A program made the position numbers and the translations under genes. From NCBI GenBank assembly GCA_041689615.1, contig JBDNFW010000056.1:1-64000 (forward strand): DNA of 64,000 bases. The letters are read 5' to 3'. Origin of the DNA: UBA7359 sp041689615. GTDB lineage: Bacteria > Pseudomonadota > Gammaproteobacteria > Eutrophobiales > Eutrophobiaceae. The notes under the pieces were generated by a model. That model was not told the DNA's origin and made no database searches. It was given only the letters and a program-made list of their open reading frames with translations. Positions within the stretch are counted from its first letter, which is position 1; every line of letters starts with the position of its first letter. Below, piece by piece: positions 44,710-53,314 of the stretch.

Positions 44710-45053
44710 TAAATGACTTTATCCCAGTGCTTGGCAAGCGTGGACTCTATATTATTTTTATTAGTGTCCAGTTTATTTCTTACTACAACGACTATATCGT
44801 TTCCTGTAAGTTTTTCTTGTTTTAATCGAAAGCTTTCCCTGATTATACGTTTCAGCCGGTTTCTCTCAACAGCACTATGAATATGTTTTTTGGGAATAGC
44901 TAAGCCCAGGCGCGGCTTATTAAAACCATTGCTTGTTGCTAAAAACAGGAATGTTTTGTCGCTAGATCGGCGCTTTGAGGAAAAAACCTGCTTGAATTCT
45001 TCCGGATGTTTTAGTCTATTACAAGCTCGGAAACGCTTCTCGGAAGAAGACAT
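44709..45053 (-). CDS. rnpA: ribonuclease P protein component
   Basis: The 114-residue basic protein assists the RNase P RNA in trimming tRNA precursors. The RNR signature is in SAVERNRLKRIIRESFRL, and the N-terminus RLKHPEEFKQVFSSKR is typical. It starts 12 bases after rpmH and overlaps yidD. The RNA partner rnpB is not in the window. Confidence 0.95.
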   Translation of the reverse strand: MSSSEKRFRACNRLKHPEEFKQVFSSKRRSSDKTFLFLATSNGFNKPRLGLAIPKKHIHSAVERNRLKRIIRESFRLKQEKLTGNDIVVVVRNKLDTNKNNIESTLAKHWDKVI

Positions 45054-45065
45054 TATTAATTATCT

Positions 45066-45200
45066 CTAGGCAGAGAGCTTTTTTCTTCCTTTGTTCCGAC
45101 GAGCCTTTATTATCGCTCTTCCTGAACGAGTTTGCATACGGGCACGAAAACCATGGGATCTTTTTCGCTTTAAATTACTAGGTTGATAAGTTCTTTTCAT
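45066..45200 (-). CDS. rpmH: 50S ribosomal protein L34
   Basis: This 44-residue gene was read directly from the minus strand. It starts MKRTYQPSNLKRKRSHGFRA and ends with NKGRKKLSA, the highly basic L34 sequence, from ATG at 45200 to TAG at 45066. It is first in the rpmH-rnpA-yidD-yidC-mnmE run and divergent from dnaA. Confidence 0.97.
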   Translation of the reverse strand: MKRTYQPSNLKRKRSHGFRARMQTRSGRAIIKARRNKGRKKLSA

Positions 45201-45247
45201 GTTTGTTGCCTTAAGTTTTCAATACGATGCTGCTTAAACGGGCGCAC

Positions 45248-45277
45248 ATATTACTGTCGCATCAATAAATATGTCAA
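45248..45277 (-). promoter_or_regulatory. sigma-70 type promoter of the rpmH operon
   Basis: On the minus strand TTGACA (45272-45277) is followed by 18 bases and TAATAT (45248-45253). Transcription would start near 45241, about 40 bases before rpmH. The -35 box is a perfect match; activity is inferred. Confidence 0.55.
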
Positions 45278-45307
45278 TTAATCTTATTAAAATAAACTTT
45301 TTTCTGA

Positions 45308-45337
45308 TTGTGGATAACTTTTTTATTCAGGTATAAA
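45308..45337 (+). promoter_or_regulatory. candidate dnaA promoter with overlapping DnaA box
   Basis: TTGTGG, 18 bases, then TATAAA precede dnaA by about 50 bases. A perfect DnaA box, TGTGGATAA (45309-45317, the reverse of TTATCCACA), overlaps the -35 element, which fits self-repression by DnaA. Only one perfect box was seen in this interval, so it is not by itself convincing as a replication origin. Confidence 0.5.
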
Positions 45338-45389
45338 CTGCAGAGAAACCATTCTGGTTTATTTTGTTTTTCAACGAGGATTCATATTA

Positions 45390-46748
45390 GTGGGAATAAC
45401 CCCATGGAAGCGTTGCCTGGAGCGACTTGAAGGCGAACTGTCGCCTCAACAATTTAATACGTGGATACGACCATTACACGCCGTTGAAAAGGATGGATCT
45501 GTGCGTCTATTGGCTCCAAACAGGTTTGTTCTTGATTGGGTTAGCGAAAGATACTTATCCAGAATGGAAGAGCTTTTAAGCAGTGATCCCGAAGAAAACA
45601 AGCAAATCTCTCTAAAACTCGAAATTGGCAGCAAAAGCAGTAACGAAAAATCAAAAGAAAATTCCCCTCTGGGTAATCTATCCGTAAACCAAGGAAAAAC
45701 AAAAGTTCAAGCAATCCCGCTTAAACACTCTAGTAATTTAAACTCCTCTTTTACTTTTGACTCTTTTGTTGAAGGCAACTCCAATCAGCTAGCTAGAGCG
45801 GCTTCTATGCAGGTAGCAGAAAACCCTGGTAGCGCATACAACCCCTTATTTATCTATGGCGGTGTTGGCCTGGGAAAAACGCATTTAATGCATGCTGTTG
45901 GCGCTGCTATATTAGAAAAAAAACCAAACGCAAATATCGCTTATCTTCATTCTGAAAGATTTGTTGCTGATATGGTTAGGGCATTACAACATAATGCTAT
46001 TAATGAATTTAAAAGACACTATCGCAACCTAGACGCCTTACTAATTGACGACATTCAATTTTTCGCAAAAAAAGAACGCTCTCAAGAAGAATTCTTTCAT
46101 ACCTTTAACGCTTTGCTTGAAGGCGAACACCAAATAATATTAACTTGTGACCGATATCCAAAAGAAGTTAACGGTCTGGAAGAAAGACTTAAATCGCGTT
46201 TTGGTTGGGGACTTACCGTTGCAATTGAGCCGCCTGAACTTGAAACACGCGTCGCTATAATTCGAAAAAAAGCCTTACAGGTTCAAAAAGAATTGCCTGA
46301 TGAAGTTTCTTTCTTTATCGCTAAACGATTCAGGTCAAATGTTCGTGAGTTAGAAGGTGCGTTAAACAGAGTTATTGCAAATGCCAACTTGACCGGCAAA
46401 GAGATCACGCTCGAGTTTACCAAAAACGCTTTACGTGACTTACTTATTATTCAAGATAAACAAGTTACTATGGAAAACATACAAAAAATGACGGCCGAAT
46501 ATTACAAAATAAGAGTTGCTGACTTACTTTCAAAAAGAAGAAATCGTTCAATCGCCAGACCAAGACAGGTTGCTATGGCAATCTCTAAAGAACTAACTAA
46601 TCATAGCTTACCTGAAATAGGGGATGCCTTTGGCGGTCGTGACCATACTACAGTTCTTCATGCATGTAGAAAAATAAAAGAACTAAGAGAAACAGAACAA
46701 AGAATTGAAGAAGATTATGTCAATATCACAAACATACTAACAAGTTAA
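45390..46748 (+). CDS. dnaA: chromosomal replication initiator protein DnaA
   Basis: The 452-residue protein has domain I (WKRCLERLEGELSPQQFNTW), a variable linker (about residues 85-115), the AAA+ domain with GGVGLGKTHLMHAVG and LLIDDIQFFAKKE, and the C-terminal DNA-binding domain with EIGDAFGGRDHTTVLHA. It starts with GTG at 45390, preceded by ACGAGG. It begins the rightward dnaA-dnaN-recF-gyrB run. Confidence 0.97.
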   Translation: MGITPWKRCLERLEGELSPQQFNTWIRPLHAVEKDGSVRLLAPNRFVLDWVSERYLSRMEELLSSDPEENKQISLKLEIGSKSSNEKSKENSPLGNLSVNQGKTKVQAIPLKHSSNLNSSFTFDSFVEGNSNQLARAASMQVAENPGSAYNPLFIYGGVGLGKTHLMHAVGAAILEKKPNANIAYLHSERFVADMVRALQHNAINEFKRHYRNLDALLIDDIQFFAKKERSQEEFFHTFNALLEGEHQIILTCDRYPKEVNGLEERLKSRFGWGLTVAIEPPELETRVAIIRKKALQVQKELPDEVSFFIAKRFRSNVRELEGALNRVIANANLTGKEITLEFTKNALRDLLIIQDKQVTMENIQKMTAEYYKIRVADLLSKRRNRSIARPRQVAMAISKELTNHSLPEIGDAFGGRDHTTVLHACRKIKELRETEQRIEEDYVNITNILTS

Positions 46749-46936
46749 AAATAACTTGTGCAAAAAACAATAATAAGTTTTTTTTAATAAATATTCACAT
46801 ATTACTAACAAGCTTACATAGATTTAAACAGAATAAGCAAACAACCTTTTAAGCGCGTAACTAATTGATTTACATATAAAAATAGAGATGTTAACATATT
46901 TCATGATCACTAGTAATAACAATAATAGGTATATAT
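46749..46936. other. AT-rich dnaA-dnaN spacer
   Basis: This 188-base spacer is very AT-rich, with T-runs and only near-matches to DnaA boxes, for example ATATTCACA at about 46790. It could contain part of an origin unwinding region or the dnaN promoter, but no clear box cluster was found, so no origin is claimed. Confidence 0.3.
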
Positions 46937-48034
46937 ATGAAATTTAATATAGATAGAGATGTACTATTACCTGTATTACAAACAGTTAGTGGAGTTGTTG
47001 ATCGACGACAAACACTCCCTATACTTTCTAATCTATTATTTAATATAGAGCCTAACTCTTTATCTGTAACAGCTACGGATATGGAAGTAGAGCTTATTGT
47101 TAAAATAGAAGTTCCTTTAGGGCAAACAGGAGAATTAACAATTCCTGCTAGAAAGCTTTTAGATATTTGTCGAGCACTTCCACAAGAATCAAAGCTGGAA
47201 TTTGAAATAAAAAATGATCGTGTTTTAATAAAATCAGGTAGAAGCCGATTTACGTTGGCAACGCTACCTGCACCGGAATATCCAGTTATTGATATAACAG
47301 AAAATATTGTGGTTTTTAATATTAAACAGAAAGTACTAGATCAACTGTTAAGTAATACTCAGTTTGCAATGGCTCAACAGGATGTGCGTTATTATTTAAA
47401 CGGGCTTTTATTAGAAATATCAACGGATAAATTAAGGGCTGTTGCTACAGATGGTCATCGTTTAGCTTTGGATGAAACAGAGATAAAAACAGCTATAAAT
47501 GAACCTATACAAATCATTGTTCCAAGAAAAGGGATTACTGAATTAACTCGCTTACTTCAAGACGATAGCGAGATAGAAATACAAGTAAGTACAAATCATA
47601 TTAGGATTAAAAATGCAGAGTCTTGTTTTACTAGTAAATTAATTGATGGCCGTTTCCCTGATTACAAGCGCGTTATTCCTGAATTAAGTGAAACACCAGT
47701 ATTCGCAGACAGAGAAGAATTAAAAAACAGTCTTACTAGGGCATCGATTCTTTCTAATGAAAAATATCGTGGTGTTCGGATAATGTTAAGTGCTAATAGT
47801 TTGCGAGCATTAGCACATAACCCGGAACAAGAAGAAGCAGAAGAAGAGCTTGAAGTGCAATATGATGGCGCTGAGTTAGAGATAGGTTTTAATGTTTCCT
47901 ATTTGCTGGATACCTTATCAATAATTAAAAGTAAAAAGGTAAAACTAAGTGTTTTAGATGCTAACAGTAGTTGTTTAGTCTTGCCGGAAGATGATACTAA
48001 TTGCCAATATGTCGTAATGCCTATGCGACTTTAG
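46937..48034 (+). CDS. dnaN: DNA polymerase III beta subunit (sliding clamp)
   Basis: The 365-residue protein folds as three repeated domains that form half of the clamp ring. It starts MKFNIDRDVLLPVLQTVSGV, has LSNLLFNIEPNSLSVTATDM, and ends with the conserved YVVMPMRL. Length matches the family. It precedes recF by three bases. Confidence 0.97.
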   Translation: MKFNIDRDVLLPVLQTVSGVVDRRQTLPILSNLLFNIEPNSLSVTATDMEVELIVKIEVPLGQTGELTIPARKLLDICRALPQESKLEFEIKNDRVLIKSGRSRFTLATLPAPEYPVIDITENIVVFNIKQKVLDQLLSNTQFAMAQQDVRYYLNGLLLEISTDKLRAVATDGHRLALDETEIKTAINEPIQIIVPRKGITELTRLLQDDSEIEIQVSTNHIRIKNAESCFTSKLIDGRFPDYKRVIPELSETPVFADREELKNSLTRASILSNEKYRGVRIMLSANSLRALAHNPEQEEAEEELEVQYDGAELEIGFNVSYLLDTLSIIKSKKVKLSVLDANSSCLVLPEDDTNCQYVVMPMRL

Positions 48035-48037
48035 GAG

Positions 48038-49123
48038 ATGCTCTGTATTGAACAACTTAATGTTCGCTCTGTCAGAAACCTGGGTGAATTTAGTATAGAA
48101 CCTGCTCCAAAACTTAATTTCTTTTATGGCCCTAATGCTAGCGGAAAAACCTCCGTTCTCGAATGCATTTATCTTTTATCCCGAATCAAATCATTTCGTA
48201 GTAAACGTATTAACGACGTAGTAAGTCGAGGGCAGGAAAAACTGCAAGTTTTTGCTAGAGGTTTAAATAAAGGAAAAGCTTTTACTGTAGGAGTGGAAAA
48301 AGGCAGGGGGATTACGGGTATAAAATACGACGGTGAGATCATACAAACTGCATCAGAACAGGCTAGGCGCTTACCAGTCTATATTTTAACACCAGACCAC
48401 TATATATTATTTACGGGTACGCCAAAAGACCGACGACACTGGTTAGACTGGTCTTTGTTTCACGTGAAACAAGACTATATTTTAGTTTGGAAAAGCTATC
48501 ATCGGGCACTACGACATCGCAATGCATTATTAAAAACACAGCGAGCGACTAATTCCTCAGAATTAACAGGCTGGGAAAAACTAATGGCTGAAGAAGCCGC
48601 AAAGCTTGATGTAATGAGAAAAGAATATATTTCAAGCTTAAATCTGTTCTTAAATGAAATACATTTACCTTTTGTCTTGCCTGACCTAGGGTTAGTAGAA
48701 TATTTAAATAATTCTTATGAAAAATATGATTTAGGTCTTTTATTAGCAGAGAATAGACAAGAGGACATTAAAAGAGGCTATACCAGTTTAGGCCCGCACC
48801 GAACGGATATTTCTTTCAGTTATAATGATTTCAATGTGGCGAAACATTTGTCACGGGGCCAAACAAAGCTGTTTGGAGCGGCGCTAGTGTCTTCCCAAAT
48901 AGAAATACTAAAAAAAGCTGATATCGATGCCATGCTGTTAGTTGATGATCTGGATGCTGAGCTTGATGAAGAGTCGTCAAAGAAAATGTTTGAATTATTA
49001 TTAGCGAATAATATTCAAACGTTTGTTTCATCATTAACAAAACCGGTTTGGTTTGAGACAGAAAAAAGAAACAATACTTTGTTTCACGTGAAACACGGGA
49101 AAGTCGAAAAAATGGTAGAATAA
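48038..49123 (+). CDS. recF: DNA replication and repair protein RecF
   Basis: The 361-residue SMC-like ATPase loads RecA at gaps with RecO and RecR. The Walker A motif FYGPNASGKTSVLECIYLL is at about residue 30, the signature region is HLSRGQTKLFGAALV and Walker B is MLLVDDLDAELDEES. The two segments encoding LFHVKQ and LFHVKH each contain a perfect parS site (48456-48471 and 49080-49095). Confidence 0.96.
   Translation: MLCIEQLNVRSVRNLGEFSIEPAPKLNFFYGPNASGKTSVLECIYLLSRIKSFRSKRINDVVSRGQEKLQVFARGLNKGKAFTVGVEKGRGITGIKYDGEIIQTASEQARRLPVYILTPDHYILFTGTPKDRRHWLDWSLFHVKQDYILVWKSYHRALRHRNALLKTQRATNSSELTGWEKLMAEEAAKLDVMRKEYISSLNLFLNEIHLPFVLPDLGLVEYLNNSYEKYDLGLLLAENRQEDIKRGYTSLGPHRTDISFSYNDFNVAKHLSRGQTKLFGAALVSSQIEILKKADIDAMLLVDDLDAELDEESSKKMFELLLANNIQTFVSSLTKPVWFETEKRNNTLFHVKHGKVEKMVE
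48456..48471. promoter_or_regulatory. parS centromere site 1 (inside recF)
   Basis: The sequence TGTTTCACGTGAAACA is a perfect 16-base palindrome identical to the consensus ParB-binding parS site. It lies within recF, where it encodes the residues LFHVK. parS sites are found close to oriC, which fits the location. ParA and ParB genes are not in the window. Confidence 0.88.
49080..49095. promoter_or_regulatory. parS centromere site 2 (3' end of recF)
   Basis: A second perfect TGTTTCACGTGAAACA lies 624 bases from the first, near the end of recF and about 55 bases before gyrB. It also encodes LFHVK. Two identical 16-mers this close are not expected by chance, so this is a genuine pair of partition sites. 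Confidence 0.88.
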
Positions 49124-49148
49124 ACACAATATTTTATGAGAGATAAAT

Positions 49149-51554
49149 ATGTCTGAAGAAAACGCTTACGGTTCGTCGCAAATCAAGGTTTTAAAGGGCC
49201 TAGAGGCAGTTAGAAAACGCCCGGGAATGTATATTGGCGACACAGATGACGGCACCGGTTTGCATCATATGGTGTTTGAGGTTGTTGATAATAGTATTGA
49301 TGAGGCCTTAGCTGGCCACTGCGATCAAATAAAAGTCATTATACATTCTGGTGAGTCGATCACTGTTACAGATAACGGCAGAGGCATTCCTGTTGGTCTT
49401 CATGAAGAAGGCCGCTCAGCAACAGAAGTTATTATGACGACTCTGCATGCAGGCGGTAAGTTTGATGATAATTCCTATAAAGTTTCTGGTGGTTTACATG
49501 GTGTCGGCGTATCTGTAGTAAATGCGCTTTCTGACAAGCTTGATTTAACAATTTATCGAGAAGGCTTTGTTTATCGCCAAACTTACAAAAACGGCGATCC
49601 CGTTGCCCCTATTGAACAAGGCGAGGCTTCCGATAAAACCGGCACAGAAGTCACTTTTTTGCCTAGCGTCGCCACCTTTAAGCATATTGAATTTCATTAC
49701 GATATTCTTGCTAAACGCCTACGAGAGCTGTCGTTCCTGAATTCCGGTATTCGAATAGAGCTGCTCGATGAGCGTAGTGGAAAATCAGATGTGTTTGAAT
49801 ATGAAGGGGGTATAAGCTCTTTTGTTAAGCATTTAAATCGAAACAAAACGCCTTTACATGAAACGGTTATCGATATTAAAACAGACAGGGATGATGTTGG
49901 TGTTGAATTAGCCTTGCAATGGAATGACTCATATCAGGAAAACATTTTCTGTTTTACTAATAATATTCCGCAAAAAGATGGTGGGGCGCACCTTTCCGGT
50001 TTTAGAGCGGCGCTAACCCGCACGTTTAATCAGTATATGGATAAACAAGGTGCGGCAGCAAAGGCGAAGGTTGCGGTTACCGGCGACGATGTTAGGGAGG
50101 GTATTACTGCAGTACTATCGATAAAGTTGTCCGATCCAAAATTTTCTTCTCAAACAAAAGATAAACTGGTTTCTAGCGAAGTTAAGTCTGTAGTTGAGTC
50201 TTGTGTGGCTGAAAAAATACAAGAATTTTTGCTAGAGAGACCAAGCGAAGCTAAGGCAATTGTAGAAAAGGTAATCGATGCTGCAAGAGCACGCGAAGCA
50301 GCACGTAAAGCAAGAGAGCTCACACGTAGGAAATCAGCGCTGGATGTCGCTGGCTTACCAGGCAAATTGGCAGACTGTCAGGAAAAAGATCCTGCATTAT
50401 CAGAATTATTTCTTGTGGAAGGAGATTCCGCGGGCGGCTCTGCTAAACAGGGGCGTGATCGTAAAAACCAGGCGATATTGCCGTTGAAAGGCAAGATATT
50501 GAATGTCGAAAAAGCGCGCTTCGATAAAATGTTGTCTTCCGTTGAAGTGGGAACGTTAATTACAGCCTTAGGCTGTGGTATTGGCCGAGATGAATTCGAT
50601 CCTGAAAAACTAAGATATCATCGTATTATTATTATGACTGATGCAGACGTCGATGGAGCGCATATTAGAACTTTGTTGCTCACCTTCTTTTATCGTCAAA
50701 TGTTTGAGTTGGTGGATCGCGGCCATATTTATATTGCACAGCCGCCGCTATATAAAGTTAAAAAAGGAAAACAAGAGCGTTATCTTAAAGATGATGCTGA
50801 CAGAGAAGCGTATTTGCTCGAATTAGCCTTAGAAAACAGTAGTTTATATGAGGGCGGTGGAGAAGCCCCGGTAGAAAATGAGGCGCTAAAAGAGATGGTC
50901 GACCTCTATATTTCGATGAACCGCGCCTATAGTCGTTTATGTAAACGTTATCATGCCACTATTGTTGACGCGATTCGATATATGCCAGTGATTACAGAAG
51001 CAGACTGTGCAGATCATGCAGTAGTGAAGAACTGGTTCGGTGAGTTAACAAATATATTAAATAGCGACGATGCTAATGTTACGGAATATGTTTTTGAGCT
51101 TTTTCCGGCTAGCGATGGCTTATCAGGCGCTAAAATTTCATTGATTATTCATGGAATTGAATCAAGCAATATTTTTATGCCGGAGTTTTTCTCATCAGAA
51201 AATTATAAGAGGCTCTGTGCTTTAGAGCAGTCATTGGTTTTGCAAGAAGATGCCTATGTACAACGCAATGAGCGAAAGCAAGTAATCACTTCATGTAAGC
51301 AGGCGTTTGACTGGTTGATGAAAGAAGCGGAACAAGGTCTGTCTATTCAGCGCTATAAAGGTCTTGGTGAAATGAACCCAGATCAGCTTTGGGAAACAAC
51401 AATGGACTCAAATACGAGAAGTCTTTTGCAAGTACAAATCGAAGACGTGATCGGTGCAGATGAAGTGTTTACAACTTTAATGGGCGATCAAGTAGAGCCA
51501 AGAAGAGAGTTTATTGAACGCAATGCTCTGGTTGTTGAAAACCTCGATACCTAA
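49149..51554 (+). CDS. gyrB: DNA gyrase subunit B
   Basis: The 801-residue subunit carries the GHKL ATPase (VFEVVDNSIDEALAG, TDNGRGIPVG, and KVSGGLHGVGVSVVNALS), the transducer domain, the TOPRIM domain (FLVEGDSAGGSAKQGRD and MTDADVDGAHIRTLLL) and the C-terminal tail IQRYKGLGEMNPDQLWETT. Length is the normal size of gammaproteobacterial GyrB, including the insertion in the TOPRIM part. It ends 5 bases before the convergent comF gene. Confidence 0.98.
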   Translation: MSEENAYGSSQIKVLKGLEAVRKRPGMYIGDTDDGTGLHHMVFEVVDNSIDEALAGHCDQIKVIIHSGESITVTDNGRGIPVGLHEEGRSATEVIMTTLHAGGKFDDNSYKVSGGLHGVGVSVVNALSDKLDLTIYREGFVYRQTYKNGDPVAPIEQGEASDKTGTEVTFLPSVATFKHIEFHYDILAKRLRELSFLNSGIRIELLDERSGKSDVFEYEGGISSFVKHLNRNKTPLHETVIDIKTDRDDVGVELALQWNDSYQENIFCFTNNIPQKDGGAHLSGFRAALTRTFNQYMDKQGAAAKAKVAVTGDDVREGITAVLSIKLSDPKFSSQTKDKLVSSEVKSVVESCVAEKIQEFLLERPSEAKAIVEKVIDAARAREAARKARELTRRKSALDVAGLPGKLADCQEKDPALSELFLVEGDSAGGSAKQGRDRKNQAILPLKGKILNVEKARFDKMLSSVEVGTLITALGCGIGRDEFDPEKLRYHRIIIMTDADVDGAHIRTLLLTFFYRQMFELVDRGHIYIAQPPLYKVKKGKQERYLKDDADREAYLLELALENSSLYEGGGEAPVENEALKEMVDLYISMNRAYSRLCKRYHATIVDAIRYMPVITEADCADHAVVKNWFGELTNILNSDDANVTEYVFELFPASDGLSGAKISLIIHGIESSNIFMPEFFSSENYKRLCALEQSLVLQEDAYVQRNERKQVITSCKQAFDWLMKEAEQGLSIQRYKGLGEMNPDQLWETTMDSNTRSLLQVQIEDVIGADEVFTTLMGDQVEPRREFIERNALVVENLDT

Positions 51555-51559
51555 AGAGA

Positions 51560-52228
51560 TCAAGCGCGGGCAATGGTCCAAATATCGATTCGCTGACATC
51601 CTGCTTTTTTAAATAGTTTGCTTAGTTCGTTTATAGTTGAGCCCGTTGTAATTACGTCGTCGACAAGAGCAATGTGCTTTGGTATTTGATCGCTGTTCAA
51701 AGAAAAAGCGCCCTTGACGTTTTTTCTTCTGATCTTCATTGGTAGTGTACTTTGAGGGTTGGTGTTTATTATTCTGCTGCATAGAGAAGAATTAACCTTC
51801 AGACCCAGTCGTCTGCCTAATTGCTGAGCAAACTCTAAAGACTGATTGTAGCCTCGCTCCCTTTGTCTTTTTCTGTGTAAAGGCACAGGAATGATAATCT
51901 CAGGCAGCACACTTCCCTTTTCCATTATTCTTTTTGCCAGTTTATCCGCAAAACGCCGAGCTAATTCTGGTCGGTTATTAAATTTGAAAGCTTTAATTAA
52001 ATGGTTTGCAGGATATTGATAGCTAAATAGTGTCTCAGTGTTGGCGAAAGAAGGTTGTTGATTGAGACAAGAACCACAAATGTGATGATGCAAACTGTAG
52101 CGAGCACAAATAGGACATCTTTGTGTTTCGCGAATAAAATCCTGCTCACAGTCTTTACACCAGGCACATTCCGTTTTTGCTAAGCAAAAAAAACAGGCAC
52201 CCGAAAAAAATAGCTGTTTGACTTCCAT
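51560..52228 (-). CDS. comF: ComF-family phosphoribosyltransferase-like protein
   Basis: The 222-residue protein has an N-terminal zinc-binding region with paired Cys (CAWCKDCEQDF, CPICARYSLHHHICGSC) and a C-terminal phosphoribosyltransferase domain with HIALVDDVITTGSTINELS. ComF-type proteins are linked to DNA uptake in competent bacteria, while the exact role in others is unclear. It diverges from bioB, sharing the operator region at 52235-52267. Confidence 0.88.
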   Translation of the reverse strand: MEVKQLFFSGACFFCLAKTECAWCKDCEQDFIRETQRCPICARYSLHHHICGSCLNQQPSFANTETLFSYQYPANHLIKAFKFNNRPELARRFADKLAKRIMEKGSVLPEIIIPVPLHRKRQRERGYNQSLEFAQQLGRRLGLKVNSSLCSRIINTNPQSTLPMKIRRKNVKGAFSLNSDQIPKHIALVDDVITTGSTINELSKLFKKAGCQRIDIWTIARA

Positions 52229-52234
52229 GTCAGT

Positions 52235-52267
52235 CTGTTAACCTTATATCAAATGAAAAGTTTACAA
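52235..52267. promoter_or_regulatory. BirA-type biotin operator
   Basis: The sequence CTGTTAACC - 15 bases - AGTTTACAA matches the Proteobacterial BirA operator (TTGTAAACC - 14/15 - GGTTTACAA) at 7 of 9 and 8 of 9 positions and has the right spacing. It lies between comF and bioB, so biotin-bound BirA would repress the bio operon, and perhaps comF. Confidence 0.7.
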
Positions 52268-52328
52268 GTAATTATCAGCCTTTATTGTGGCACGACCAAA
52301 CACGCTTGAGTACCCGGGAAACAAACAA

Positions 52329-53294
52329 ATGCAACAGAATAATAAAACGCCTATTAAAAATGATTGGACAAAAGAAGAGGCAATTTCATTATTGAGTCAG
52401 CCCTTTAATGATTTACTTTTTGCCGCTCAACAAATTCATCGGCAGCATTTTGATCCAAACACCGTTCAACTAAGCACTTTGATGAATATTAAAACAGGTG
52501 GTTGCCCCGAAGATTGCGCCTACTGCCCACAAAGCGCGCATTACGATACTGGCGTTAATGCAGAAAAATTATTAGATCTGGAAGATGTGCTGACTCAAGC
52601 TAAAGCAGCAAAAGAAAAAGGCGCAACACGATTTTGTATGGGCGCAGCCTGGCGCCAACCAAAACAAAAAGACCTGGAAAAAGTAATGGTTATGGTTGAG
52701 GCAGTTAAAAACACAGGAATGGAAACTTGTGTGACCTTAGGTATGCTGTCAGGCGAACAAGCAAAAGATTTAAAGTCCGCTGGTCTGGATTATTACAATC
52801 ACAATCTCGATAGCTCACCTGAGTATTACTCAAAAATTATTAGTACTCGAGATTATCAAGCGCGACTCGATACACTTGAGAATGTAAGGCAGGCTGATAT
52901 TAATGTTTGTTGTGGTGGCATCATTGGTATGGGCGAAGATGAAAATGATCGTGCCGGCTTGTTATTAACCTTGGCTAATATGTCAATACAACCTGAAAGC
53001 GTGCCGATCAATATGTTAGTGCAAGTTGAAGGTACGCCACTTAAAGATGTTGAGCCAGCAGACGCTATTGATTTTGTCAGAATAATTGCGGCGGCAAGAA
53101 TTATGATGCCCGCATCTTATGTGCGGCTTTCTGCAGGCCGCAATGAAATGACCGATGAAATGCAGGCGCTGTGTTTTCTTGCTGGAGCAAACTCAATTTT
53201 TTACGGAGAAAAACTGCTCACAACAGATAATCCACAACTGGAACAGGACAAACTGTTGTTCGATCGTTTAGGCATACAATCAGCACAGCATTAA
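52329..53294 (+). CDS. bioB: biotin synthase
   Basis: The radical-SAM enzyme inserts sulfur into dethiobiotin. The iron-sulfur ligands are in CPEDCAYCPQSAHY (the CxxxCxxC motif), and the other conserved segments, such as GLDYYNHNLDSSPEYY and NICCGGI-like VCCGGIIGMGE, are present. The frame is open from a GTG at 52287, but the ATG at 52329 gives 321 residues, closer to the family length, and is preferred. It is the first gene of bioB-bioF-bioH-bioC-bioD. Confidence 0.96.
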   Translation: MQQNNKTPIKNDWTKEEAISLLSQPFNDLLFAAQQIHRQHFDPNTVQLSTLMNIKTGGCPEDCAYCPQSAHYDTGVNAEKLLDLEDVLTQAKAAKEKGATRFCMGAAWRQPKQKDLEKVMVMVEAVKNTGMETCVTLGMLSGEQAKDLKSAGLDYYNHNLDSSPEYYSKIISTRDYQARLDTLENVRQADINVCCGGIIGMGEDENDRAGLLLTLANMSIQPESVPINMLVQVEGTPLKDVEPADAIDFVRIIAAARIMMPASYVRLSAGRNEMTDEMQALCFLAGANSIFYGEKLLTTDNPQLEQDKLLFDRLGIQSAQH

Positions 53295-53314
53295 AGTAGC
53301 ACAAGAAAACAAAA

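Noticed and set aside
52286..52307. TGGCACG followed by GCTTG, resembling a sigma-54 promoter before bioB
   Set aside because: The spacing between the GG and GC elements is 13 bases rather than the required 10.
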